Below, piece after piece: positions 18,366 through 26,883 of a DNA stretch of 32,148 bases; positions within the stretch are counted from its first letter, which is position 1; each line of letters starts with the position of its first letter. The DNA is from an uncultured Bacilli bacterium (lineage in GTDB: Bacteria > Bacillota_I > Bacilli_A > RF39 > UBA660). Both the position numbers and the translations under genes were made by a program. A model generated the notes under the pieces. That model saw nothing but the letters and a program-made list of their open reading frames with translations. It searched no databases and was not told the origin of the DNA. The stretch is from contig CANQZQ010000005.1 in the NCBI GenBank assembly GCA_947628375.1, positions 1 to 32,148 on the forward strand. Direction: 5' to 3'.

Positions 18366-19415
18366 TTAATACTCCCTTCTATCAAACTCTTTTAAAGTTC
18401 TTATATCATGATTAACATAGAATGTTCTTATATCACTAATACCATATTTAAGCATTGCGAGTCTTTCAAGGCCAAAACCAAAAGCAAAGCCATTCCAAAC
18501 AAGAGGATCATAACCACAATTTTTTAAAACGATTGGGTTTACCATACCAGCACCACCAACTGTTATCCAGCCTGTCCCTTTGCAAAGATTACAACCTTTG
18601 CCATTACAATTAAAACAGCTAATATCCATTTCCACACTAGGTTCTGTAAAAGGATAAAATGATGGTCTAAATCTTGTTTCTCTTGATTCACCAAATAACA
18701 TTTTGGCTACTGCCTCAAATGTTCCTTTTAAATCACCTAGAGTAATATCTTTATCAACAAGCAATCCTTCCATTTGAGTAAATTCGTGAGAATGGGTGGC
18801 ATCATCTTCATCTCTTCTATAAGTTTTACCAGGGCAAATAATTCTTATTGGTTCATGCCCTTCACATCTAAGCATTTCTCTTACTTGAACAGGACTAGTT
18901 TGACTTCGAAGTAAATATTCATCTCCTCTTATATAGAAGGTATCTTGAGCATCTCTTGCTGGATGACCTTTAGGTAAATTTAGAAGTTCAAAGTTATATA
19001 AGTCTTTTTCTACTTCTGGCCCTTCAACAACATCATAACCCATACTCATTAAAAGATTTTCTAAACTTTCAATAATTCTTTCTAAAGGGTGTGCACTTCC
19101 TACTTCTATTTTAGTACCAGGAAGGCTAACATCAATTGCTTCTTTATTTAATTTTTCATTTATTTCTTGCTCTTCTAAGTTTTTACTAATTCTTTCATGA
19201 TTTTCATTAAAGATATTCTTAAGTTCATTAACACTCATACCAAATTCTTTTTTTAATTCATTTGGTACTTCTTTAATTTTACTACTAAGTTCAGTTATGG
19301 AACCATTTTTTCCCATGTATTGTTGCTTAAGAGTATCTAGTGCTTCTTTAGTTTTAACATCATTAAATACTGTTTCTAATTCTTTTTTAATCTTATTTAT
19401 TTCTTCATTATACAT
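18366..19415 (-). CDS. pheS: Phenylalanine--tRNA ligase alpha subunit
   Basis: Class II aaRS motifs (HPARDAQDTFYI, THSHEFTQMEGLLVDK, GFGLERLAMLKYGI); GGAGG RBS before ATG at 19415. Confidence 0.97.
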   Translation of the reverse strand: MYNEEINKIKKELETVFNDVKTKEALDTLKQQYMGKNGSITELSSKIKEVPNELKKEFGMSVNELKNIFNENHERISKNLEEQEINEKLNKEAIDVSLPGTKIEVGSAHPLERIIESLENLLMSMGYDVVEGPEVEKDLYNFELLNLPKGHPARDAQDTFYIRGDEYLLRSQTSPVQVREMLRCEGHEPIRIICPGKTYRRDEDDATHSHEFTQMEGLLVDKDITLGDLKGTFEAVAKMLFGESRETRFRPSFYPFTEPSVEMDISCFNCNGKGCNLCKGTGWITVGGAGMVNPIVLKNCGYDPLVWNGFAFGFGLERLAMLKYGISDIRTFYVNHDIRTLKEFDRREY

Positions 19416-19429
19416 AAAATATCCTCCAT

Positions 19430-19648
19430 TTAAATAAAAAATTTCATAAATAAACTTTGGCAAAGGACGAGATTCCCGCGGTACCACCTTTATTTATGAA
19501 ATGATTCATACACTTTAATTCGTAATGTGAATTATTCAACAACATTCATTAATTGAAATTCAATTTATTATTTATCTATAAATATTTGCACCAATTATAT
19601 TTATTCTCTAAATTAGAAATAATAAATTTACTTAGATTAAATCACTAT
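19430..19648 (-). promoter_or_regulatory. T-box riboswitch (tRNA-Phe) controlling pheST
   Basis: Minus strand: AGTA, 11-bp stem aatttattatt/aataataaatt, AGAGA + apical hairpin, GAAT-TTC-A specifier (UUC, plus coordinates 19555-19557), T-box GGTGGTACCGCGG, terminator TTTCATAAATAAA...TTTATTTATGAAATTTTTT. Confidence 0.92.
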
Positions 19649-19654
19649 GTTTTT

Positions 19655-19683
19655 ATATTAATAATTTTCAGCTTTTCTTTCAA
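19655..19683 (-). promoter_or_regulatory. Putative pheST promoter inside the 3' end of the rubrerythrin gene
   Basis: TTGAAA-17 nt-TAATAT on the minus strand; -10 overlaps the rubrerythrin stop codon. Confidence 0.5.
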
Positions 19684-20197
19684 AGAAACTTTGAGCATGT
19701 TTACATACAGGACATACTTCAGGAGCTTTTTTACCAATTACTACATGTCCACAGTTACGGCAGATCCAAATACGATCATCTTCGCTTGAGAATACTAAGC
19801 CTTCATCAATATTAGAAATTAATTTTCTATATCTTTCTTCATGTTCTTTTTCAATCTTACCAACACTTTCAAATAGATAAGCAATACGATCAAAACCTTC
19901 TTCTTTGGCTACTTTTGCAAATTCAGCATACATATCTGTCCATTCATAATTTTCTCCTGCTGCAGCATCTTCTAAGTTAGTATGCGTATCAGGTATTTCA
20001 CCATTATGTAATTCTTTAAACCATAACTTAGCATGTTCTTTTTCATTATTAGCAGTTTCTTCAAAGATAGCGGCGATTTGTTCATAACCATCTTTTCTTG
20101 CTTTACTAGCATAATAAGTATATTTATTTCTTGCTTGGCTTTCACCAGCAAAAGCTGCCATTAAATTGCTTTCTGTTTTTGAACCTTTAAGTTCCAT
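19658..20197 (-). CDS. Rubrerythrin
   Basis: Ferritin-like diiron domain (EExxH-type motifs) plus C-terminal rubredoxin-like [24 protein letters not shown]. Confidence 0.95.
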   Translation of the reverse strand: MELKGSKTESNLMAAFAGESQARNKYTYYASKARKDGYEQIAAIFEETANNEKEHAKLWFKELHNGEIPDTHTNLEDAAAGENYEWTDMYAEFAKVAKEEGFDRIAYLFESVGKIEKEHEERYRKLISNIDEGLVFSSEDDRIWICRNCGHVVIGKKAPEVCPVCKHAQSFFERKAENY

Positions 20198-20241
20198 AGA
20201 TAACACTTCCTTTTTCTATCAAAGATTATAAATCATATCTT

Positions 20242-20283
20242 AAAAAAAGTAAAGAAAATTACTTTTTATTCTTTACTTTTTTT
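20242..20283 (-). terminator. Terminator overlapping the 3' end of the signal peptidase gene
   Basis: Perfect 13-nt inverted repeat AAAAAAAGTAAAG/CTTTACTTTTTTT; stop codon TAA in the 16-nt loop. Confidence 0.7.
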
Positions 20284-21011
20284 AAATCTTTATAGGCTTC
20301 TTCCAGTTTTTTTCTTTCCGATTCTGCCTTGTTAATTTTTGGCTCTTCTTTTTGAGGTTTTTTTTCGATTGATTCTTTTTTAGTATCTTTTTTGACATTT
20401 TTTTCTTTGGTTTCTTCTTTACTAGTATTCATCATTCTAATTATCTTAATAATATCTTTGATTAAAATATATAAGGCTGGGATAACAACAACTAAAATCC
20501 AACCGAAGCCACTTGATAAAAATTGTTGTAACTTACCAAGGCCCGGAATAACAGCTTTAACAACTCCGATAATATTTGATTCTTTTACACATCCTTCATC
20601 ATTACCCGGATTATTATCACCTCTAGTAATAAAACATGTAGATCCATCATCTAATATTTGAGTGCCAACAACCCGGTGAGTTACCGTCATACCATATTTA
20701 ATTTTCCAAGTTGAAATAAATGTAATAACATCATTAACTTGGACATCATCAGCATCATTAATCTTTAAATTAATAACGGCATCCAAAGTATTTATATTTG
20801 GTTCCATACTGGGACTTACAATAGTATATATAGAGAAAAATGGTTCAAATTTTTCACCCTTAGTTTTATATAATTGTAAAAAAACATAATAATAAATTAA
20901 AAGAACTCCAATAAGCATTAGCAACACAAAAATAGTCCAACTAATAACAGTTGAAATATAATTAAATAAACCTTTAAAATTATAATGTGTTTCATCTACC
21001 TTATTTTTCAT
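20259..21011 (-). CDS. Signal peptidase I, SipW/ER-type
   Basis: IVSPSMEPNINTLDAVI, VTHRVVG, FITRGDNNPGNDEG; two TM segments; Lys-rich tail. Confidence 0.88.
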   Translation of the reverse strand: MKNKVDETHYNFKGLFNYISTVISWTIFVLLMLIGVLLIYYYVFLQLYKTKGEKFEPFFSIYTIVSPSMEPNINTLDAVINLKINDADDVQVNDVITFISTWKIKYGMTVTHRVVGTQILDDGSTCFITRGDNNPGNDEGCVKESNIIGVVKAVIPGLGKLQQFLSSGFGWILVVVIPALYILIKDIIKIIRMMNTSKEETKEKNVKKDTKKESIEKKPQKEEPKINKAESERKKLEEAYKDLKKVKNKK

Positions 21012-21025
21012 ATTATCCTTTTTCT

Positions 21026-21745
21026 TTATATACTTTCTTTATATTCTATTTTAAATTCAGCTTTAATATTATGACCAACATTTTGCTTATTTTTTATAAT
21101 AGTTTCACTCTTCCAATACATAGTAGTACTCTCACCTGGCTTACTTGATAATTCATAATTGGTAGCAATCTTTAATGTTGAAATAATACCCGCTATATCA
21201 TAATAATTTCCGACAACTGGGCTTAAAACTCCTTCATAAGTCGAAATAGCATTATTAATATAAGTCCAATTTTCATTATCAAAAGAATAAGCAAATCTAA
21301 CTCTTACATCACTATCATCTTTGGATGTGGCATTACCATGAAAACTATTTTCTAAGATATTATATTTAACATCAAATTTTATCGTTCCATCTTTTTTCTC
21401 GCCTTTAAGAGTTTCTACGGCAATAGAACTTTTATTTTCGATAATTGTTTCATCTTCAGTATCTTCTTGAGTAATTTTCTTTTCTAAATTTCCTTCATTA
21501 TTAATTAAAACGGACATTTTACTATTTTTAATTTCAATTATTTCAATACCATTTTCTAATTTATTTTTATTAATATAATATTTTCCAATATACATAAGAG
21601 AGTTATATAAAGTAAAGCCAAAAAGAACTATTAAAACAAACAATAACAAAACTTGAGAAGAATTATTATAATAAGCAGCTTCTCTAATAGCTAAGTCTTC
21701 TTTATCGTCATAAGTTTTTTTACTTCTGCCAACCTTCTTATTCAT
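21026..21745 (-). CDS. Single-pass membrane protein with beta-rich ectodomain, adjacent to SipW-type peptidase
   Basis: TM near residues 30-55 followed by beta-rich region; 14 nt upstream of the signal peptidase gene. Confidence 0.55.
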   Translation of the reverse strand: MNKKVGRSKKTYDDKEDLAIREAAYYNNSSQVLLLFVLIVLFGFTLYNSLMYIGKYYINKNKLENGIEIIEIKNSKMSVLINNEGNLEKKITQEDTEDETIIENKSSIAVETLKGEKKDGTIKFDVKYNILENSFHGNATSKDDSDVRVRFAYSFDNENWTYINNAISTYEGVLSPVVGNYYDIAGIISTLKIATNYELSSKPGESTTMYWKSETIIKNKQNVGHNIKAEFKIEYKESI

Positions 21746-21838
21746 AATTACACACTCTTATTCTAAATAAAAGTATAGCATAAGATTTTTTTTTATTCAA
21801 TAAATTGTGTTATAATATTTGATAGAAAGTAGGATAAA

Positions 21839-22585
21839 ATGAAATTAGATGGAAAAGTAGCCATAATTACGGGATCAACTTCAGGAATTGGTTTAGATAT
21901 TGCTAAATGCTATTTAAAAAACGGAGCTAATGTTGTTATATGTGGAACAAATCCTAAAAAGCTTATAAATGTGACAAATGAATTAAAAGAAGAATTTAAT
22001 TTGGATAACTTTTTAGTAATTAAAGCTGATGTAACTAGTACTGAAGATGTTAAAAATTTATTTAGGGAAACTATTAATAAATTTAAACATTTGGATATTT
22101 TAGTCAATAATGCAGGGGTAGCGCCAAGAAGTAGTATGGAAGAAACCAGTGATGAAGAATTTTTAAAAGTTTTAAACATTAATTTAATGGGAGCATTTAA
22201 GTGTACAAGAGAAGCCATTTCATATATGAAAGATACTGGGGGCAGTATCATAAATACTAGTTCTTTTGTTTCTCTTTATGGTTCGCCTTATCAAGCAGCT
22301 TATTCTTCAAGTAAAGCTGCCATCAATGGGTTAACTAAATCCAATGCAAAAGAACTTGGTAAATATAATATCAGAGTTAATGCGGTAGCCCCAGGGGTTG
22401 TAATGACAGAAATGGTTAAAAATGACTGTGATGAAGAAACCATTAATAGACTTAACTTAATGACACCTTTAAAAAGAGGAGCAACGCCAGATGATTTAGT
22501 AGGTATTTACTTATACTTAGCAAGTGATGATGCCAAATTTACAACAGGAACAATCATTAATATTGACGGAGGACTTGTAATGTAA
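21839..22585 (+). CDS. SDR-family oxidoreductase (FabG-like)
   Basis: TGSTSGIG nucleotide-binding motif, NNAG, YSSSKAA catalytic motif, C-terminal GTIINIDGG. Confidence 0.92.
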   Translation: MKLDGKVAIITGSTSGIGLDIAKCYLKNGANVVICGTNPKKLINVTNELKEEFNLDNFLVIKADVTSTEDVKNLFRETINKFKHLDILVNNAGVAPRSSMEETSDEEFLKVLNINLMGAFKCTREAISYMKDTGGSIINTSSFVSLYGSPYQAAYSSSKAAINGLTKSNAKELGKYNIRVNAVAPGVVMTEMVKNDCDEETINRLNLMTPLKRGATPDDLVGIYLYLASDDAKFTTGTIINIDGGLVM

Positions 22586-22632
22586 AAAAGAGTTCGTTAC
22601 TTATGTTTAACTTTAGCAACAACTCTTTTTTT
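22584..22632. terminator. Bidirectional terminator spanning the convergent SDR and 22597 stop codons
   Basis: AAAAAAGAGTT (22584-22594) / AACTCTTTTTT (22621-22631), 26-nt loop containing the minus-strand stop. Confidence 0.7.
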
Positions 22633-23403
22633 AGTTTTCTTTTGATATGGTGGTAAACTTAAAATTAATTCACCATTTTCATAAGTTATAAATTCTTTAT
22701 CAAATTCACATTCCCCTTTAGCGAAAGCAATGCCTTTATAAATAGCTTGCTCACATTCATCTTGATAATCATCTCTATTAATATGTTGTCCACAACAACG
22801 ACAAACATAATTTTCATCAATACTATGTCCAAAGATGTAGCATAATTCAATTAATAAACTTTCTAAATACTCAAGATAAGATTCTAATTTTTGATGCTCT
22901 TTAGATAACTCATCTTCTAAAGAACAGCCTTTTTTACCTAATACTTTACCAAGATAATTAGTATGTGCCTTAGTATTTTTAGGAAAAATTGATTCTTTAT
23001 TTTCTTGATAAACAGTTCTTCTTTCACCACAAATACTGCATTCATAAGTCACTTGATATGGTGTTTTACTTTGAGTGCCTCTAGCTCCATTAGGCTTAAG
23101 ACAAACTTTAACAATTTCAAAATCGTGACGATTTTCCGCACAAGATTTTCTTTTTAACTCAGCATGTCTAGCTTCATTTTCCTCGATGCTTTTTTTCGTT
23201 TCTAAAATCTCATTATCGATTTCTTTTTTCTTAGCTAATCTTATATTATCTAATAGCTCTCTTCTTCTATCATTATTGGCATCCAATCTTTCTAAAGCTT
23301 TAATATATTTTTGTTGTAACTCTCTTACTTTACTTTCTTCTTCTTGACATTCAAAAATAGTTTTTTCAAATTTGCTATCAAATAAATTAATATCTTCTTT
23401 CAT
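22597..23403 (-). CDS. Coiled-coil protein with Cys-pair (zinc-ribbon-like) motifs, paralogue A
   Basis: YECSICGERRTVYQ and CRCCGQH; N-terminal charged coiled coil. Confidence 0.6.
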   Translation of the reverse strand: MKEDINLFDSKFEKTIFECQEEESKVRELQQKYIKALERLDANNDRRRELLDNIRLAKKKEIDNEILETKKSIEENEARHAELKRKSCAENRHDFEIVKVCLKPNGARGTQSKTPYQVTYECSICGERRTVYQENKESIFPKNTKAHTNYLGKVLGKKGCSLEDELSKEHQKLESYLEYLESLLIELCYIFGHSIDENYVCRCCGQHINRDDYQDECEQAIYKGIAFAKGECEFDKEFITYENGELILSLPPYQKKTKKRVVAKVKHK

Positions 23404-23435
23404 CTGTAAGCTTTCCTTCCATAAACTAGTTAAAT

Positions 23436-23464
23436 ATTGTAGTATAAAATATGAAGTATCGCAA
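23436..23464 (-). promoter_or_regulatory. Promoter of the 22597 CDS
   Basis: TTGCGA-17 nt-TACAAT on the minus strand. Confidence 0.6.
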
Positions 23465-23467
23465 TTG

Positions 23468-24280
23468 TTACTTAGATTTTACTCTAGCAACAACTCTTTT
23501 TTTATTTTTTTCTTGATATGGTGGTAAATTTAGCACTAAATCTTTATGGGTATTTATGATAAATTCGCCTATACCTATTGCCGGAATAACAATGGCTTCT
23601 GGGTAAGCTACACCTTTATATACGGCTTCCTTTTGGCTTTCTTCATAGTAGCCTTTTCCAACATGCATTCCACAACAGCGACATTCATCATTTTCATCAA
23701 CACTATGTCCAAAGATATGGCATAATTCGATTATTAAACTTTCCAAATACTCAAGATAAGATTCTAATTTTTGATGCTCTTTAGATAACTCATCTTCTAA
23801 AGTATGACCGGTTTTACATAATCTATTACCTAGATAATTAGTATGAGCTTTTGGATTTTTAGGGAAAATTGATTTATCACTTTCTTGACAAATTATTTTC
23901 CTTTCACCACAAATACTACATTCATAAGTCACTTTATATATATATTTATCTATAGATTGGTCTTCTCCGTAATTATAATAAGAAGTAACAATCCCAAAGT
24001 CGTGACCATTTTCTGCACAAGATCTTCTTCTTAACTCAGCATGTCTAGCTTCATTTTTCTCGAGTCTTTTTTTCGTTTCTAAAATCTCACTATCAATTTC
24101 TTTTTTCTTAGCTAATCTTATATTATCTAAAATATCTCTTCTTCTATCATTATTGGCATCTAGTGTTTCTAATGCATCAACATATTTTTGTTGTAACTCT
24201 CTTACTTTGTTTTCTTCTTCTTGGCATTCAAAAATGATTTTTTCAAATTCACTACCAAATAAATTAATATCTTCTTTCAT
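23468..24280 (-). CDS. Coiled-coil protein with Cys-pair (zinc-ribbon-like) motifs, paralogue B
   Basis: YECSICGERKIICQ and CRCCGMH; extensive similarity to paralogue A. Confidence 0.6.
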   Translation of the reverse strand: MKEDINLFGSEFEKIIFECQEEENKVRELQQKYVDALETLDANNDRRRDILDNIRLAKKKEIDSEILETKKRLEKNEARHAELRRRSCAENGHDFGIVTSYYNYGEDQSIDKYIYKVTYECSICGERKIICQESDKSIFPKNPKAHTNYLGNRLCKTGHTLEDELSKEHQKLESYLEYLESLIIELCHIFGHSVDENDECRCCGMHVGKGYYEESQKEAVYKGVAYPEAIVIPAIGIGEFIINTHKDLVLNLPPYQEKNKKRVVARVKSK

Positions 24281-24315
24281 TTTTCTCTCCTTGACTTAAT
24301 ATTATAACACATCCA

Positions 24316-24344
24316 TGAAAAAAGATATAAAAAATTATATCTTA
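24316..24344 (-). terminator. Terminator overlapping the stop of the ABC transporter gene
   Basis: Minus strand AAGATATAA-tttt-TTATATCTT-TTTT; TAA stop overlaps the base of the stem. Confidence 0.7.
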
Positions 24345-26759
24345 TTCCGTTCTTAAAGCCACAACTGGGTCTTTTTTACTAGCTAATTTAGCAGGAATTA
24401 AACCACCAATAACCGTCAGTAAGACACTTATAATAACTAAGATGATACTTCCGCCAAGTGGTAATTTAGATAAATTACTAATATCTACTAAATTTTTTAG
24501 AACAATATTAATTGGGATGGTAAGTAAGAATGTTATTAAAATACCTAATAGACCTGAACAAAGACCAATAATAAATGTTTCAGCATTAAATACTCTGGCT
24601 ATATCTTTTTTGCTGGCCCCAATACTTCTTAATATACCAATTTCTTTAGTTCTTTCTAAAACACTAATATAGGTGATAATGCCAATCATGATTGATGAAA
24701 CTACTAGAGAAATAGATACAAAAGCAATTAAAACATAACTTATAATATTAACGATAGTTGTGACACTATTCATAAGTAGGCCAACATAATCAGTATATTG
24801 GATTTTATTTTCATCTTTTTGTTTATCGTTATATTCTTTAATAATATTTTCAACTTCTTCTTTATCATTAAAGCTTTTTGGATAAATATTAATGGCTGAT
24901 GGTTCTTCTTCATTAACAATACCAAGAAGAGCTAAATTATTTTCATATGACTCAACACCTGCAAATTTTTTACCTGTAAAAATATTTAAATCTTTATTAT
25001 TAAGTTGTTCTTTAGCTATTTTAGAATTATTATTTTTATCCATGATATAACTAGTAAGCTCGCTTGTATAACCGATACCACCAGTTGTAGAATTAATCGC
25101 TGCTTCTTCATTAGGTTTAATAATTCCTACAACTTTAATAGATTCACTTTTATTAATTAAATCTTTCATATAATTAACATCAGTTTCTTTATTTATCCAT
25201 AAACCATTTTCTTTATGATAAAGATCTGTATTAAGAACTAATTTATATTCCAAATTAAGTATTTCATCATATGTATAATCTCTATTAGATGTTTCATATT
25301 TTTCCCCACGCATAGTACTTTGAAATAATTCATATAATTCTTTTTTATCTTTTAAACCTAAACTATATAAGGCATAATCATTAACTGCATTATTCTCATC
25401 AACTATTAATACTATTTCATTATAATTATTAGGAAGTCTTCCAGCCACAATATCATATTGGCTTTCTAATAGTTTTTTATTATTAGTAAGTTCTGTCCAG
25501 ACATTATAATTCATCATCATATTACCCATACCAAGCTCATTCATAATATTAGATGGATTAATTTTATTAATGGTAGTTGTATCTTTACTATAAATATTTA
25601 AATCAAAATTATAAACATATTTAATATCATTAATTAAATCTTTTAATTTATCATTATTTTCAATAAATTTTTTAAAATCTTTTAAATTGTTAGTAGTTAC
25701 TTCATTAGTAACCATACTCATCATATCTGTCATTATGTTATTTGCGTATATTTTATCTTCATCATGAGGAGTACTTTTGTTACTTGCCATATTAGTCATA
25801 AAAGATGCCATATCAACAGTTTGATGTTCAATTGTTAAAGGATAACTGGTCATTGTATCTTCTTGAACTTTATTTATATATATTTCAATACCATTAGATA
25901 AAGCTAAAATTAATGAAATACCAATAATACCAATACTACCCGCAAAAGAAGTAATAAAAGTTCTTCCTTTTTTAGTCATTAAATTATTTAAACTTAAAGA
26001 TATAGCTGTTTTAAATGACATACTATTCTTTTTACTTTTTCTTTTTTTCTTGTTATTTTCAGCTTTTTTAATGATTACTTCATCATAAGGATTACTATCA
26101 TTTTGGATTACGCCATCTCTAAGTTCAATAATTCTTGTGGAATATTTTTGAGCTAATTCTGGATTATGAGTTACCATAATAACTAAGTGATCTTTAGCAA
26201 TATCTTTAAGTAAATCCATAATTTGAATACTGGTTTTGGTATCTAAGGCTCCACTTGGTTCATCGGCTAACACAATGTCGGGATTATTAACTAAAGCTCT
26301 GGCGATAGCTACTCTTTGCATTTGGCCACCAGATAATTGATTAGGCTTTTTATAAATATGACTTTCTAGTCCCACACTAATAAGGGCTTTTTTAGCTCTT
26401 TCTCTTCGTTCTTTTTTAGGAACCCCACTTAAAGTTAAAGCAAGTTCAACATTACTTAATATAGATTGATGGGGAATTAAATTATAGCTTTGAAAAACAA
26501 AACCTATTTTATGATTACGATAATTATCCCAATCATAATCTGTATAATCTTTAGTACTAATGCCATTGATAATTAAATCACCATTAGTATATTTATCAAG
26601 ACCCCCAATAATATTTAAAAGGGTTGTTTTACCAGAACCTGATGGACCTAGTATAGAAACAAATTCATTTTCTCTAAAATTAATACTAACATTATCTAAT
26701 GCTTTTTGCTCAAAATTATCTAATTTATAAATCTTAGTAATATTTTTAATTTCTAACAT
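24342..26759 (-). CDS. ABC transporter, fused ATPase and FtsX/MacB-type permease
   Basis: Walker A GPSGSGKT, signature LSGGQMQR, Walker B VLADEPSGALD, MVTHNPELA; C-terminal FtsX-like TM segments (VLERTKEIGILRSIGASKKDIARVFNAE). Confidence 0.93.
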   Translation of the reverse strand: MLEIKNITKIYKLDNFEQKALDNVSINFRENEFVSILGPSGSGKTTLLNIIGGLDKYTNGDLIINGISTKDYTDYDWDNYRNHKIGFVFQSYNLIPHQSILSNVELALTLSGVPKKERRERAKKALISVGLESHIYKKPNQLSGGQMQRVAIARALVNNPDIVLADEPSGALDTKTSIQIMDLLKDIAKDHLVIMVTHNPELAQKYSTRIIELRDGVIQNDSNPYDEVIIKKAENNKKKRKSKKNSMSFKTAISLSLNNLMTKKGRTFITSFAGSIGIIGISLILALSNGIEIYINKVQEDTMTSYPLTIEHQTVDMASFMTNMASNKSTPHDEDKIYANNIMTDMMSMVTNEVTTNNLKDFKKFIENNDKLKDLINDIKYVYNFDLNIYSKDTTTINKINPSNIMNELGMGNMMMNYNVWTELTNNKKLLESQYDIVAGRLPNNYNEIVLIVDENNAVNDYALYSLGLKDKKELYELFQSTMRGEKYETSNRDYTYDEILNLEYKLVLNTDLYHKENGLWINKETDVNYMKDLINKSESIKVVGIIKPNEEAAINSTTGGIGYTSELTSYIMDKNNNSKIAKEQLNNKDLNIFTGKKFAGVESYENNLALLGIVNEEEPSAINIYPKSFNDKEEVENIIKEYNDKQKDENKIQYTDYVGLLMNSVTTIVNIISYVLIAFVSISLVVSSIMIGIITYISVLERTKEIGILRSIGASKKDIARVFNAETFIIGLCSGLLGILITFLLTIPINIVLKNLVDISNLSKLPLGGSIILVIISVLLTVIGGLIPAKLASKKDPVVALRTE

Positions 26760-26859
26760 AAATTCCTCCTAAATAAACTACCTTAAATTATATGGAACAT
26801 TTTAAAACATTGCAATAATATTTTTAAATTTCACAATAATTTCATTTTTAATAACTAAT

Positions 26860-26883
26860 AAAAAAGGAAGATTTTATTCTTCC
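26860..26883 (-). terminator. Terminator overlapping the XRE gene stop
   Basis: Minus strand GGAAGA-ATAAAA-TCTTCC-TTTTTT; stop TAA in the loop. Confidence 0.75.

Noticed and set aside
18365-19487. N-terminal extensions in the ORF track for pheS, pheT, rplK, trx1, J-gene 2 and the XRE gene
   Set aside because: RBS position and family N-termini place the starts downstream; the pheS extension reads through T-box/terminator DNA
19553-19789. Plus-strand ORF over the T-box and rubrerythrin end
   Set aside because: Overlaps the T-box and a confident CDS on the other strand
21910-22251. Antisense ORFs at 3187-3384, 5746-5979, 20392-20661, 21910-22251, 24442-24672 and 29987-30253
   Set aside because: All overlap well-supported genes on the opposite strand
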